A stretch of DNA of 64,000 bases from Doryteuthis pealeii (lineage: Eukaryota; Mollusca; Cephalopoda; Myopsida; Loliginidae), in NCBI GenBank assembly GCA_023376005.1, contig CM042179.1:23235752-23299751 (forward strand), written 5' to 3'. Under the pieces are notes generated by a model. It was not told the DNA's origin, ran no database searches, and was given only the letters and a program-made list of their open reading frames with translations. Below, piece after piece: positions 52,225 to 62,233 of the stretch; position 1 is the first letter of the stretch; every line of letters starts with the position of its first letter. A program made the position numbers and the translations under genes.

Positions 52225-52530
52225 TTGAATTGGCATAAAATAACCCAACAAGGATTGACATGCCATAAAATCCAACCAACCAATCTTGAATACTTGAAAC
52301 CATACAATGGTGTGCAAATTATTTGTATTAGGAATACTTGATACCATATAAGTGTGTGAAAAACTGGTTAGAGACAAATGAAGTAATTTAAAATTGCAAC
52401 GGAACATTAAAAATGTAGTTATGACTGTAATCAAACATTTAGAAATGAATCAAATTACAACAATGATTTTGGCATTAAATAACCCACAAAGGTTGATATA
52501 CCATTAAACAAAGAAATCCAACCAATTCGA
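52225..52530 (+). repeat. Two orphan shared-tail modules
   Basis: ggcataaaataacccaacaa (52233) and ggcattaaataacccacaaa (52473), each ending in a CAACC-rich stretch, separated by 190 bp of unclassified DNA. Confidence 0.65.
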
Positions 52531-52631
52531 ACCTAAAATGATTGTTGAAAATTAAAACAAAAAATGTAATTCTTTATAAGATAATAAAAAATACAATATT
52601 TCAAGTGTAAGGAATTTAGTATTTAATTCAA

Positions 52632-52805
52632 GAACATAGCTGGTAGAGTGTCCGACTAAGAACCACAAGGTTCCGGGTTTGATACTGGCCCTCGCTAACT
52701 CAGCGTATGAGTATCACAGGGATCTCCTTGGTCTTGTGCAAGTGAAAAGGGAATAGACTCCCTCACTGTCTGGCTGATACCGACTTTAGGTTACCCCAAT
52801 GACTA
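52632..52805 (+). mobile_element. tSINE-1, internally deleted
   Basis: Head agctggtagagtgtccgact, box B gggtttgatactgg, then jumps from cacagggatctccttggtct to the body end gataccgactttaggttacc. About 60 bp of the middle are missing. Confidence 0.8.
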
Positions 52806-52834
52806 TATGAAAAAAATGTAAGAAGAAAAAAAAA

Positions 52835-53340
52835 CTCCTACATTTATTATTATTATCATAACCCCAACTACTATCTTTACCATTATGAACACTACCATAG
52901 CCACCACTAAAAAAAACATTATTACTACAATTGCAACAACCATCACCATCCTGACACCAACAACAACTACCATCACAGTCAGAACCAATGCCATCATGAC
53001 TACAACATCCATCACAATCACAACCACACCAAGTGTCATGAGCACTATTACAACCATCACCATACCTACCATTAGGACAACTACAGCCACAATTACCATC
53101 ACAACAACTACCAAAATACCTATCATGATCACAATCCACAAAGTCATCTACCATCATGACAAAATCACACCTACCATCAGGATCACCACACATAAAATCG
53201 TCTACCATCATGACCACCACTACAACCACCACACCTACCATAATGATCACCACCTGCAAAATCATCTACCATCATGGCTATCACAAACACAACTACCATT
53301 TATTTTGAAGAGAAATTCATACAAACAAGAAACATAAACC
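52835..53340. repeat. Imperfect ACC/ATC triplet array
   Basis: About 500 bases of ACC, ATC, ACA and CAT triplets with a looser 33-60-bp unit containing ctaccatcatgaccacc. It keeps three frames open (150 Thr/Ile-rich residues on plus; Val/Gly-rich on minus). Absence of any non-repetitive domain or start context argues against a gene. Confidence 0.8.
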
Positions 53341-53469
53341 TAAAAAAAAAAAAAAAGAATAAAGCAAATCTCCTTAAAAAGAAAATTAGGTTTTGTAAAT
53401 TGGGATGAGTATTTATTAGCACAAAATCAAATACAGATAAAAAAAAGATTGTAGTATTACAAGTTTCCA

Positions 53470-54020
53470 TATGGGAAATACTTACCTGTCTTCAAAATCT
53501 GAAACGCTGACTTACTGGTATTATTGTAAGATAGATACCAATATCAGAAAAAAAAAGCTGATTTTTAATCCAGGCCTTTCTCATTTGTCCAATATAGTTT
53601 TTGGTTAAATCAAACTTAACAGACCTAAATTCCACCATCATATATCACCTCACCAAAAGAAGAAAAAAATACCAAAAATCAGGGAATTGATCGATTTTAG
53701 TAAAATTTTCAGTGTAGATATATTAAAAGATATAATGCACCAGTTATGTTTAATTTTCCTGATTTTTAGTATTTTTTTTCTTTTGGCAGGGTGACATACG
53801 ATGGTGGAATTTATGTCCATTAAGTTCGATTTAACCTAGTCTTGAGTTGTAATAAGCCTAGTCATGGATCTATTTTGTAGCTGATATTGGTATCTATCTT
53901 ACAATAATACCAGTAAGTCAGTTTGTGGTGGAATTTAGGTCTGTTAAGTTTGATTTAACCCAAGACTATATTGGAGAAATGAGAAAGGCCTGGCTTAAAA
54001 ATCAGCTTTTGAATCTAGTC
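53470..54020. mobile_element. Complex foldback with repeated arms
   Basis: aataccagtaagtcag (53895 region) is mirrored by ctgacttactggtatt (53508); ggtggaatttaggtctgtta appears inverted at 53618-53637 and directly at 53932. The element has three arm segments, so one arm has been duplicated. Confidence 0.75.
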
Positions 54021-54370
54021 TTGATGAACACTCACTGTTAGCACCATTGTAAGATACATATCTACCTCAGCCACTAGACAGGTGTTGGTTAACACTTTTG
54101 ATTAGTATTAGTTTGTGAAGATAAGAATAAATGTCACCACAAAACAATTAAAATTAATAGGCAGGTGTAAAGGATTGAATATTATGGATTTGTTGAGTGT
54201 GTGTGATGATGAGTAGGTGATACAGTACTTGACTCAGGCATGAACTAAACAAGCTATGGGTTATGACCTCACATTTAACAGGTGTCTATTTAAGTAGTAT
54301 AAGAGATTTTATGAAGCTCAAGAAAATGTTGAAGATAATGTTGATAATACTAGTTGATACTCATTTACCC
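54021..54370. other. No recognised gene or repeat
   Basis: Mixed composition; short frames only. 54340-54379 begins the tSINE-2 tail (cccaaccctctg). Confidence 0.4.
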
Positions 54371-54374
54371 AACC

Positions 54375-54687
54375 CTCTGTATTGAAGTCAGTCAGTCAGT
54401 CTACTATTGGTTTGAACAACATCAACTGACCAAACACAACTGAACCAGTGTCAAGACAACTGGTACTTATGGGAATTCAGAATAGTTCACTCTTGCATTT
54501 GGGTGATTCCATTCCTTGAGTCCTGATTGGCTGCTTGGTTTCTATGATGTTCTGAGGCTTCATAAATATCCTGCCATTTTGCAGTAGTCTTCGCAGCAAA
54601 CCAGAATCGTATTGGGTTACGACTGCTTGTTGCCTTGTCTTACCAATTCGACGGTAATTGGAACTAGTATGATTATTCTACACTCTG
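54375..54687 (-). mobile_element. Solo LTR, copy 3, inserted into a tSINE-2
   Basis: Element 54380-54682 (303 bp; TG...TA on the minus strand) flanked by CTCTG at 54375-54379 and 54683-54687. The flanks rejoin as the tSINE-2 tail acccaaccctctgcacaagt, proving insertion into an existing SINE. Confidence 0.9.
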
Positions 54688-55010
54688 CACAAGTAGTATG
54701 TGACACAAGGTCAATTTTTAAGCAAAGTTAAACAGATTTGAATTCAGAGTTTTCCTTTTCCTAGACCAATTGCCACATCATATTTAAAGATACCAGTCTG
54801 CCCTAATATTCACCCATAGCTAGAGGGAGAATAGTTGGATTCATGCCTTTCTCAAGGGTATTAGTGCTATGTGAAAGGCAAACTGCCATGTCCAGGATTT
54901 GAACTTGTGTAACCATGGTCATTTCCTATGATATTTACCCACCCCTCTGCACAAGCAGGATGTGACACAAGGTCAATTTAAGCAGAGTTTAACAGGTTAG
55001 GTTAAGATAG
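54683..55010 (-). mobile_element. tSINE-2 interrupted by the LTR, plus a second partial copy
   Basis: 54683-54940 is the SINE body (box B complement ggatttgaactt at 54895). A second tail segment (cccacccctctgcacaagca) starts at 54949 and stops near 55005. Confidence 0.83.
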
Positions 55011-55039
55011 ATAGATATATGCATACATATGAACAAATT

Positions 55040-55345
55040 TAGATAGATAGGTTTACAACTGATTTGAAAACAATTGATGTTTAATAAGCCAACACTCCAT
55101 TGTTTTGGTTTGATTAACAAACCTTCCTCGGGGCCTTTGTTGGTTTAAAGAAAATAAATTATTAATGAAAACAAAAGTTTGCAAGCCTCTGCTTTTGGTA
55201 TGTGGCTGCTTTTGTTGATATTCAAAATTTTGTTTTCATTAATAATTTATTTTCTTTAAAGCAACCAATACCCTGAGGAAGGTTTGTTAATCAAACTGAA
55301 ACACTGCAGCGTCGGCTGATTAAACATCAATCCTTAATGAAACTT
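55040..55345. mobile_element. Hammerhead foldback
   Basis: Arms about 120 bp: gaaaataaattattaatgaa (55149 on) mirrors ttcattaataatttattttc (55235 region); both ends carry the cactg/tgttt hammerhead segments in opposite orientation. Confidence 0.83.
55271..55316 (+). ncRNA. Hammerhead-like ribozyme motif
   Basis: Stem I CC (55271-55272) / GG (55314-55315); core CTGAGGA (55273-55279); A; stem II GGTTTG/CAAACT (55281-55286, 55292-55297) with one G-U; GAA (55298-55300); stem III ACACTGCAGCGT (55301-55312); C (55313). The opposite arm has GGCC in stem I, which would extend it to four pairs with GGCT, but its core and GAA are mutated. Confidence 0.65.
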
Positions 55346-55403
55346 GTGTTTTTTTTTCAATTTTTATAAAATTACATATTGTTGGATTTACTTCCACTTT
55401 TTC

Positions 55404-55407
<4 letters not shown>

Positions 55408-55459
<52 letters not shown>
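55408..55459. repeat. (TA)n microsatellite
   Basis: About 26 TA units. Confidence 0.96.
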
Positions 55460-55462
<3 letters not shown>

Positions 55463-55840
55463 GATGCTGGTGATAAATATGCAACTATCTTCATCACCAG
55501 TTTGGCCATTTACTACACATGAAAAGCAATATCAAATTTGAATTTTTTTTTTATATTTAAAACTAAAAAAACACATAGAAGACCTTTTTTAACAGAAAAC
55601 ACAAATGTTACTAATAATGTTTTATTTTTATTTAAACTTCTTTGATGTTCAACAACAAAAAATGCAGAAGATGTGGTTTGGTTTATTACTTAAAAGATTA
55701 ATATAAAAATTCCTTTCTGTAGTCATAGACTTTGTTCAGGAAATGTAAATTGTGAACTTGTGGTTCTTAACATTCTAAGTTTAAAAAAAAAAATGCACTT
55801 GTAATGTAATTCCCTTATAGGGTGGGGGATTAATATCTCG
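55460..55840. other. A/T-rich DNA, no gene
   Basis: Nothing recognised. Confidence 0.45.
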
Positions 55841-55842
55841 TT

Positions 55843-56085
55843 ATTATTATTATTTTTATTATTAATATTATTATTTTTATTATTATTATTATTTTTATTA
55901 TTATTATATTATTATTTTTATTATTATTATTATTATTATTATATTATCATCATTATTATTATTTTTATTATTAATATTATTATCATTATTATTATTATCA
56001 TTATTATTATTATATTATTTTTATATTATTATTATTATTATCATTATTATTATTCATTATTATTATCATTATTATTATTATTTAC
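55843..56085. repeat. (ATT)n array, tail of LINE-alpha
   Basis: Imperfect ATT/ATC repeat of about 240 bp directly next to the minus-strand LINE-alpha 3' end. Confidence 0.9.
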
Positions 56086-56087
56086 TC

Positions 56088-56607
56088 CTTTTGAGTTTTC
56101 ACATCAGTGTTAGCTGATGGTCTTTCACTGGAGTCTGAGTGACAGCAAGTCTCCTCAGGTCTCCAGGATTCTTCTGAGTATTCTGACAGATTGCAGCAGT
56201 GCAGTGTTCTGAATGGTTTCAATCCTTCCTCTGATTTCCAAACTTTCCAATCCTTTTGGGACCGTTCCAAGTGCACCAACTACAATTGGTATCACTTTGA
56301 TTTTCATATTCCATAACGTTTTTAGTTCTCTGGCAAGGTCCAAGTATTTGTCCATTTTTCATTTTCTTTTAGCTTCACCCTGTGATCTGCTGCAACTGCA
56401 AAATCCACCAGTTGACAAGTTCTTTCTTTTTTGTTAATCAACACTAGGTCTGGTCTTCTTGCTGGGATAAGGTGATCTGTTTTTATTTCAAAGTCCCAGA
56501 GAATGTTATGCGTTTCGTTCTCAAGAACAGATTCTGGTTTATGCATATACCATTTTGTTGTATGGTCATTATGCATATACCATTTTGTTGTATGGTCATT
56601 ATTATTA

Positions 56608-56638
<31 letters not shown>

Positions 56639-56655
56639 CACTCCATTTGAGTTTT
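56088..56655 (-). pseudogene. LINE-alpha 3' end, copy 1 of a cluster
   Basis: Minus strand encodes KWYMHKPESVLENETHNILW, DFEIKTDHLIPARRPDLVLI, KKERTCQLVDFAVAADHRVK, KYLDLARELKTLWNMKIKVI and GALGTVPKGLESLEIRGRIE. A single frameshift near 56340 splits two frames. A 30-bp duplication gives NDHTTKWYMH twice, and an internal ATT tract encodes poly-Asn. Confidence 0.88.
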
Positions 56656-56661
56656 TCATGG

Positions 56662-56795
56662 TATGAATTCAACTACACTCTTTCCAGCTATTGGTTAATA
56701 TTAGGGCAGACTGGGCTCTTTAACCTTGGTTAGGTGACCAGTCTTGAAGGAAAACTGAATTCAAACCTATTAAACTCCACTTGGGATGGTCACTA
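56662..56795 (+). mobile_element. tSINE-2, partial
   Basis: ctctttccagctattggtta, gggcagactgggctctttaa and aattcaaacctattaaactc; lies between two LINE-alpha copies. Confidence 0.75.
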
Positions 56796-56839
56796 CTAAA
56801 ATAGACTCAGTCCTAATTAGTGATCTATTTCACTAATTT

Positions 56840-57740
56840 TTTACACCTTCTTTTAGCCGGTGTTTCACTGGAGACTGAGTGACAGCAAGATCTTCTGGGA
56901 TCTCCAGGACTCTTCTGAGTATTCTAGCAAATCTTAACAATGCTGTAGTATGGATGGTCTCAATTCTTCCTCTGATTTCCAGTTCACCAGACTCTTTTCC
57001 AGACCCTTGGGGACCATTCCAAGGGCACTAATTACAATTGGCACGACCTTCACCTTAATGTTCCACAGTTTTCTTAGTTCTCTGGCAAGGTCCAAGTATT
57101 TGTCTATCTTTTTACTTTCCTCCACTATTAGTGATTAGGTGATCTGTCTATATCTCAAAGTCCCAGATAATTTTATGCATCTGATTCTCCAAGACAGATT
57201 CAGGTTTTTGCCTATACCATTTAGTTGTATGCTGAAAATTTAATTTCTTGCACAATAACCTGTGAATTACATTTCCCACCCAGTTGTGCCTAGTCTTGTA
57301 CTCTCTTTGTTCTAGTTTGATGCATTTGCTTATCATATCATTGACCGTTTCATTTTTTTCTCTACACTTTCTATACTTACTATTCTTTTGTGTCTTATCT
57401 ATTTTTGCTTTTATATAATTTGTTCTTATGGCATTGTCTTCTGCTGTGATTATAAGAGATTCAGTTTCTCTTTTGAGGTTTCCCCTTCTTAGCCATGTCA
57501 ATGTCTTCTCATGTACGATCTCTCCAGTTTGTCACTTGAAGTTTCAATATAGTTGTTTTTCTTCCTATTTCTGTTTTCTTGTTTTTGTTATATTTGTGCT
57601 CATCCATATGTTGCAATTGTTTTTTTTTCTGGCTGCTGCTATTATTCTTTCTTTACTTTTGTTAGTGAATTCTTCCAGTGCTCAAATTGTCTCATATACA
57701 CAGTCTTCAATGCTAGTGAGACATCTTCCTCTTTCTTTTC
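56840..57740 (-). pseudogene. LINE-alpha, C-terminal third (downstream of E1 insertion)
   Basis: Minus strand encodes WLRRGNLKRETESLIITAED, NAIRTNYIKAKIDKTQ, CREKNETVNDMISKCIKLEQ (degraded Cys/His-type motif), EYKTRHNWVGNVIHRLLCKK, KWYRQKPESVLEN and, after a deletion and frameshift, KIDKYLDLARELRKLWNIKV. 57540-57740 adds an upstream K/N-rich stretch. Continues 5' at 58356 beyond E1. Confidence 0.88.
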
Positions 57741-58355
57741 TCAATACATATCCACCCTGTTGGCTGGGGCATTAGAATGCACCGAATGCACCTCTGCAGA
57801 TGGGTAAGACTCCCCCAATGGGGCCACCTGTTGGCCATGGGTGGTGACCCGTAATGCTTAAGGATAGAACCCAGGTGGTTGAGCAGTCCATGACATGCAA
57901 TATTCCACTTTGGTCCTTACTTGGACTAGACAGGTCGTCAGAGAAGCCCCCTCCTTCAATCGGCTGGTCATGTCAACCCCTAGCACCTATATGATTGCCC
58001 CAGACCCATTGCCCTTATGGCAAGCACCAACCCTTTTTATCATATGGTTACTAGAAGGCAGTGGCTGAGGGTCTTCACATCATGGGAATGATGTTAAACT
58101 GATGGTGAGGTTCCAGTTCTGGAGGTTTGGGGAATGTGGAGCGCCCCTTGATCACCATTGCTCCCTGGTTCACTCTGACTCAAAGTAGTAGTGCCTGTTA
58201 GGGTCTCATCTATTGGTTAAATAGAAAACATGAGTTTATAAACAAAATTGATTATCCATTAAGAATGAATTTATTTCAAAACTTTATTGGCATTAAATGA
58301 CCCACCAAGGTTGATATGCCATAAAATAAAACAAACCAACTTTATCAATACATAT
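57741..58355 (+). mobile_element. Complete E1 retroposon with 11-bp TSD, inserted in LINE-alpha
   Basis: TCAATACATAT occurs at 57741-57751 and 58345-58355, enclosing a 593-bp element that splits a LINE-alpha copy. E1 has no evident coding frame; its 3' end is the shared tail (ggcattaaatgacccaccaa, ggttgatatgccataaaata). The variable TSD and 5' truncation of other copies indicate LINE-driven retroposition. I see no convincing tRNA-, 5S- or 7SL-like head, so the origin is unknown. Confidence 0.88.
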
Positions 58356-58742
58356 AGTCTGTCTGCGTCTTCTCCCTTTCTTCCATTATTTCTTGTTTCC
58401 CTTCTTTTATCATGATCATGGCATACTTGTCGATGCCAAATTCAATTCCTATATCCTGGCTGTATATTCTTATGGTTTGTACAAGGCATACCAGTTATTT
58501 TACATTTTTGGCAAAACTTTTTTATATCATCCATGTATATAAATTGATTTATTTTCTCCTCTGATTTAGTAAATTTGTAGCCACCTGTACATTTTCTAAG
58601 TATATAGTTAAGAGGCATTATTGCTATAGCAAAAGTGATAGAGAGTTTCCCTGCAAGATGCCTCTTTTTATTTTAACCTTTGCTAAGGTCTGTCCTCCTG
58701 CTGTTAATTCTACTTTCCAGTTTTTCATGGCTTTAGTTTAAT
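58356..58742 (-). pseudogene. LINE-alpha reverse transcriptase palm (upstream of E1)
   Basis: Minus strand encodes MKNWKVELTAGGQTLAKVKI, KRGILQGNSLS and the catalytic box YMDD at 58537-58526, then a QDIGIEFG-like stretch. Stops (e.g. after LLLLQ) and frameshifts inactivate it, but the catalytic box is intact, unlike the copy at 11526. Confidence 0.87.
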
Positions 58743-58754
58743 TATTATTATTTA

Positions 58755-59165
58755 CTCCTTTTGAGTTTTCACATCAGCATTAGCTGATGGCCTTTCACTG
58801 GAGTCTGAGTGACAGCAAGTCTCCTCAGATCTCCAGGACTCTTCTGAGTATTCTGGCAGATTGCAGCAGTGCAGTGTTCTGAATAGTTTCAATCCTTCCT
58901 CTGATTTCTAAACTATCCAAACCCTTTTCTAATCCTTTTGGGACTGTTTCAAGTGCACCAACTACAATTGGTATCACTTTCACTTTCCATAACTTTTTCA
59001 GTTCTCTGGCAAGGTCCAGATATTTGTCCATTTTTTCATTTTCCTTTAGCTTCACCCTGTGATCTGCTGCCACTGCAAAATCCACCAGTTGACAAGTTCT
59101 TTCTTTTTTGTTTATCAATACTAGGTCTGGTCTTCTTGCTGGGATAAGGTGATCCGTTTTATTTA
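58755..59165 (-). pseudogene. LINE-alpha 3' end, copy 3
   Basis: Open for 97 codons: INKKERTCQLVDFAVAADHR, KYLDLARELKKLWKVKVIPI, VVGALETVPKGLEKGLDSLE and RILRRVLEI. Very similar to copy 1, suggesting recent common origin. ATT tail at 58738-58752. Confidence 0.87.
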
Positions 59166-59720
59166 TATTATTATTATTATTTCACTCCTTGCATATTTTT
59201 CACACCAGCCTTAACTGTTGGTCTTTCACTGGAGTCTCAGTGACAGAAAGTCTCCTCACATCTCCAGGACTCTTCTGAGTATTCTAGCCAATCTTAACAA
59301 TGCTGTTGTCTGGATGATCTTGATTCATCCTCTGCTTTCCAATTCCTCCAGTCTTTTTTCAAACCCTGGAGGCCTGTTACATGTGCACCAATTTCGGTGT
59401 GTATCAACTTCACCTTTTATGTTCCACAGTTTTTTCAGTTCTCTGGCAAGGTCCAAGTATTTCTCAATCTTTTTGTTTTCTTTCATTTTTACTCTGTGGT
59501 CCACCAAAACAGCAAAATCCACTAAATGACTAGTTCTCTTTTTGTTAATTAATACTAAGTATAGTTTTCTAGCCAGGATTAGGGGATCCATTTGTATCTC
59601 TAAGGCCCAGAGAATTTTGAGTCTCATTCTCTGGGACAGATTCTGGTTTGTGCATATATTATTTTGTAGTATGGTTAAAGTTAATTTTTTCGCACAATTC
59701 CCAGTGGATTACCTTTTCCA
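59165..59720 (-). pseudogene. LINE-alpha 3' end, copy 4
   Basis: Open for about 100 codons: LKILWALEIQMDPLILARK, VLINKKRTSHLVDFAVLVDH and KYLDLARELKKLWNIKGEVD. More diverged than copies 1 and 3. Upstream it shows an HTTKWYMHKPES-like segment in another frame. Confidence 0.85.
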
Positions 59721-59914
59721 TTATTTTTTTTTCCTAAAAAATATGGAATATCTATTTCTTTTTTTCTAAAAGTTAATCTGTGTGTGTTATTTATTCATAA
59801 AATGAATTATCAGTCATTTAGATATATTTTCAAGATTGGAATTTATTCAAATTCACATTTAGCAAGCAAATTCTAAAAACTTATATTGAAATATATAAAT
59901 AAAATTCTTGTATT

Positions 59915-60405
59915 AGACGTTTTTCATTGTTAGTTTCATCCTTTCTATATGTAGATAATATTGTGAGGATGATGGCAATAAACATGGAAATATTAACAAA
60001 ATCAAGGAGACTTGATTGTTAATCAAATATTCATTAGCTACAAGGATGTTTTTCACAGTTACTTTCATCCTTTCTATATGTAGATAATATTGTGAGGATG
60101 ATGGCAATAAACATAGAAATATTAACAAAATCAAGGAGACTTGATTGTTAATCAAATATTCATTAGCTACAAGGATGTTTTTCACAGTTACTTTCATCCT
60201 TTCTATATGTAGATAATATTGTGAGGATGATGGCAATAAACATGGAAATATTAACAAAATCAAGGAGACTTGGTTGTTAATCAAATATTCATTAGCTACA
60301 AGGATGTTTTTCACAGTTACTTTCATCCTTTCTATATGTAGATAATATTGTGAGGATGATGACAATGAATATGGAAATATTAACAAAATCAAAGAAATTT
60401 GATTA
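59915..60405 (-). repeat. 129-bp tandem repeat, 3.7 copies
   Basis: cctttctatatgtagataat recurs at 59940, 60069, 60198 and 60327, an exact 129-bp period with very few differences. Because 129 is 43 codons, the minus strand stays open for 159 residues as 43-residue repeats (IERMKVTVKNILVANEYLIN). No signal for translation; the frame can be explained by the period and high identity. Confidence 0.92.
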
Positions 60406-60712
60406 TTCTACAAGGAATTAAAAAAAAACCTTTTGATGTTTTTAAAGTCCCTGAAAAAAGTTTTTCAAAAATAGCAGTATAATCTTTGATTAATAATATA
60501 CAAATGGCATAATCTCTCAAAATATATTTACAAATATTGTACCATGTTTAAGATTTTGAAATAACCATGTTTTCATTTTGTATCTTTGTGAAGGCATCTT
60601 GAACTTTAATAGAAGATGTTTATAACAACATATACTTGAAAAACTAAAATAAACATGTTAGATAAACTAGAACAGCTTCATTGGAAGCTTTTAAACACAC
60701 TGTATGTATGCA

Positions 60713-60718
<6 letters not shown>
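60406..60718. other. A/T-rich DNA, no gene
   Basis: Nothing recognised. Confidence 0.45.

Positions 60719-60764
<46 letters not shown>
60719..60764. repeat. (TA)n microsatellite
   Basis: About 23 TA units. Confidence 0.96.
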
Positions 60765-60766
<2 letters not shown>

Positions 60767-61600
60767 TAAAAATAAAATGTCATACAAGCAAACTGAGACA
60801 TATAAATCAGTGTGTCATTTTCAGGGGCAGATCAAGGTTCTAGGTTGCTCCAGTGGAAACTGCAGGAATCTACTCCGCCTAACATGTGACGATGTGTGTT
60901 CTTTCTGAACATTTCTGGAACAATCATCAACATTCTACCATATCGTCTTAAAATCAGTACCCTATAATGTCTGCTTTAGTAAGAAGTTTGTGTTTTTAGT
61001 GGGATTATTGTACAAAAATTTCAAGAAACTAAACCCTCTTTTTTTTTTTTTTTTTTTTTTTTAGTATGCCTTTTTGACATCATCTTTCAATCAGGCCATT
61101 ATAAGATGGTCAGATTGGAGGGTCTGAGACCTGTGCAAGTATTTGCCTATCAAAAACCATCTTGTTCAAATTTATGTTATCTTGAAGTATCAGTTATTGA
61201 TGGCTTGACTCTTGCAAACTAAACGTTATCATTATCATCATTGAGATCAAATGTTTTTTTTTTATTTTTTGTTTTTTCTTTCTTTTTTTCTCTTTTTTTT
61301 TAGTATTTGGTTTTTGGTGTGTTATCATTTTGTTGTCATACTTTTTGTGCATTATAATTTCCAATTTTAAACCAGTTCATGGAAGCTTTCATTACTTCTT
61401 TTATGTACTTTCCCTTAAAAGATTCTTCAAATCAAATATATTTCATTGATTTCATAATTACCTGATTCCTCTAAATAAAATGAGGGTTAGACCAAAAAAG
61501 AATTTGTGTTGAAAATAAATACAGAAAAGGGAATTAATAGATTCAAAAACATAATATATTCTTAAAGTCTTAAATTATTTATTACCTACTTCACACACAC
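60765..61600. other. Unclassified, with a poly-T run
   Basis: T22 or longer at 61040-61062 and T-rich tract near 61255-61300; otherwise no repeat or coding domain recognised. Possible single-copy DNA. Confidence 0.45.
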
Positions 61601-61631
61601 ACACACACGCACACGCATATATGTGTGTGTG

Positions 61632-61875
61632 TATTTAGCTCAGTTAGTAGAGCATTCAACTAAGAACCATAAGGTTTCGGGTTCAATACCAGCCCTCGTC
61701 AATTCAGCATATGAGTAGAATAGAGATATGTGCAGTAAAGTAAGGAGCTGATTGTAGGTGTGACACTCCACCTCAGATGCTAAAATAATCTCCTTGGTCT
61801 AGCTCTAGTGAAAAGGGGATAGACTCCCTTGCTGTCTGGCTGATACCAACTTTATGCCACCCTGATGACTTTACT
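61632..61875 (+). mobile_element. tSINE-1, full length
   Basis: Box A tttagctcagttagtagagc (61634-61653), box B gggttcaatacc (61679-61690), body, and 3' end ccaccctgatgactttactt followed by TATATA. The anticodon-arm region is too degraded for a functional tRNA gene. Confidence 0.9.
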
Positions 61876-61884
61876 TACTTATAT

Positions 61885-62185
61885 ATGTTGGAGGTGTGTG
61901 GTGTAAGGGTTATTATCATAGGAAATGGGTATGCCTAGATGAGTTTAAATCCTGGATGAGGCTATTTGCATTTCACATTGCATGAATACACTTCGGAAAG
62001 ATATGCCTCCAAGTATTCTTCCTCCAGCTACTTTTAAATAGTAGGGTCGAATGGGCTCTTTAACTTTGGTTAGGCAAACAGTCTAGGAGAAGGAAAATTC
62101 TGAATTGAAACTGCTTAAACGTTGCTTAAGAAATTGACCTTGTATCAGATCCTACTCATGTTGAGGGGTTGGTAAACATATATGT
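61885..62185 (+). mobile_element. tSINE-2, full length
   Basis: Head gtgtggtgtaagggttatta, box B gagtttaaatcctg, body and 3' block catgttgaggggttggtaaa followed by TATATGTGTATATA. Follows tSINE-1 in the same orientation. Confidence 0.85.
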
Positions 62186-62233
62186 GTATATATAATATAT
62201 AAAATATAGTGATATGTGTGAGATATGTATGTA

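Noticed and set aside
52786..53337. 150- to 159-residue frames rich in Thr, Ile, Val or Gly/Asp
   Set aside because: Three overlapping frames on both strands open across the same triplet array; explained by the repeat.
61634..61700. tRNA gene
   Set aside because: A and B boxes are present but the cloverleaf arms are degraded and the sequence is the head of the repeated tSINE-1.
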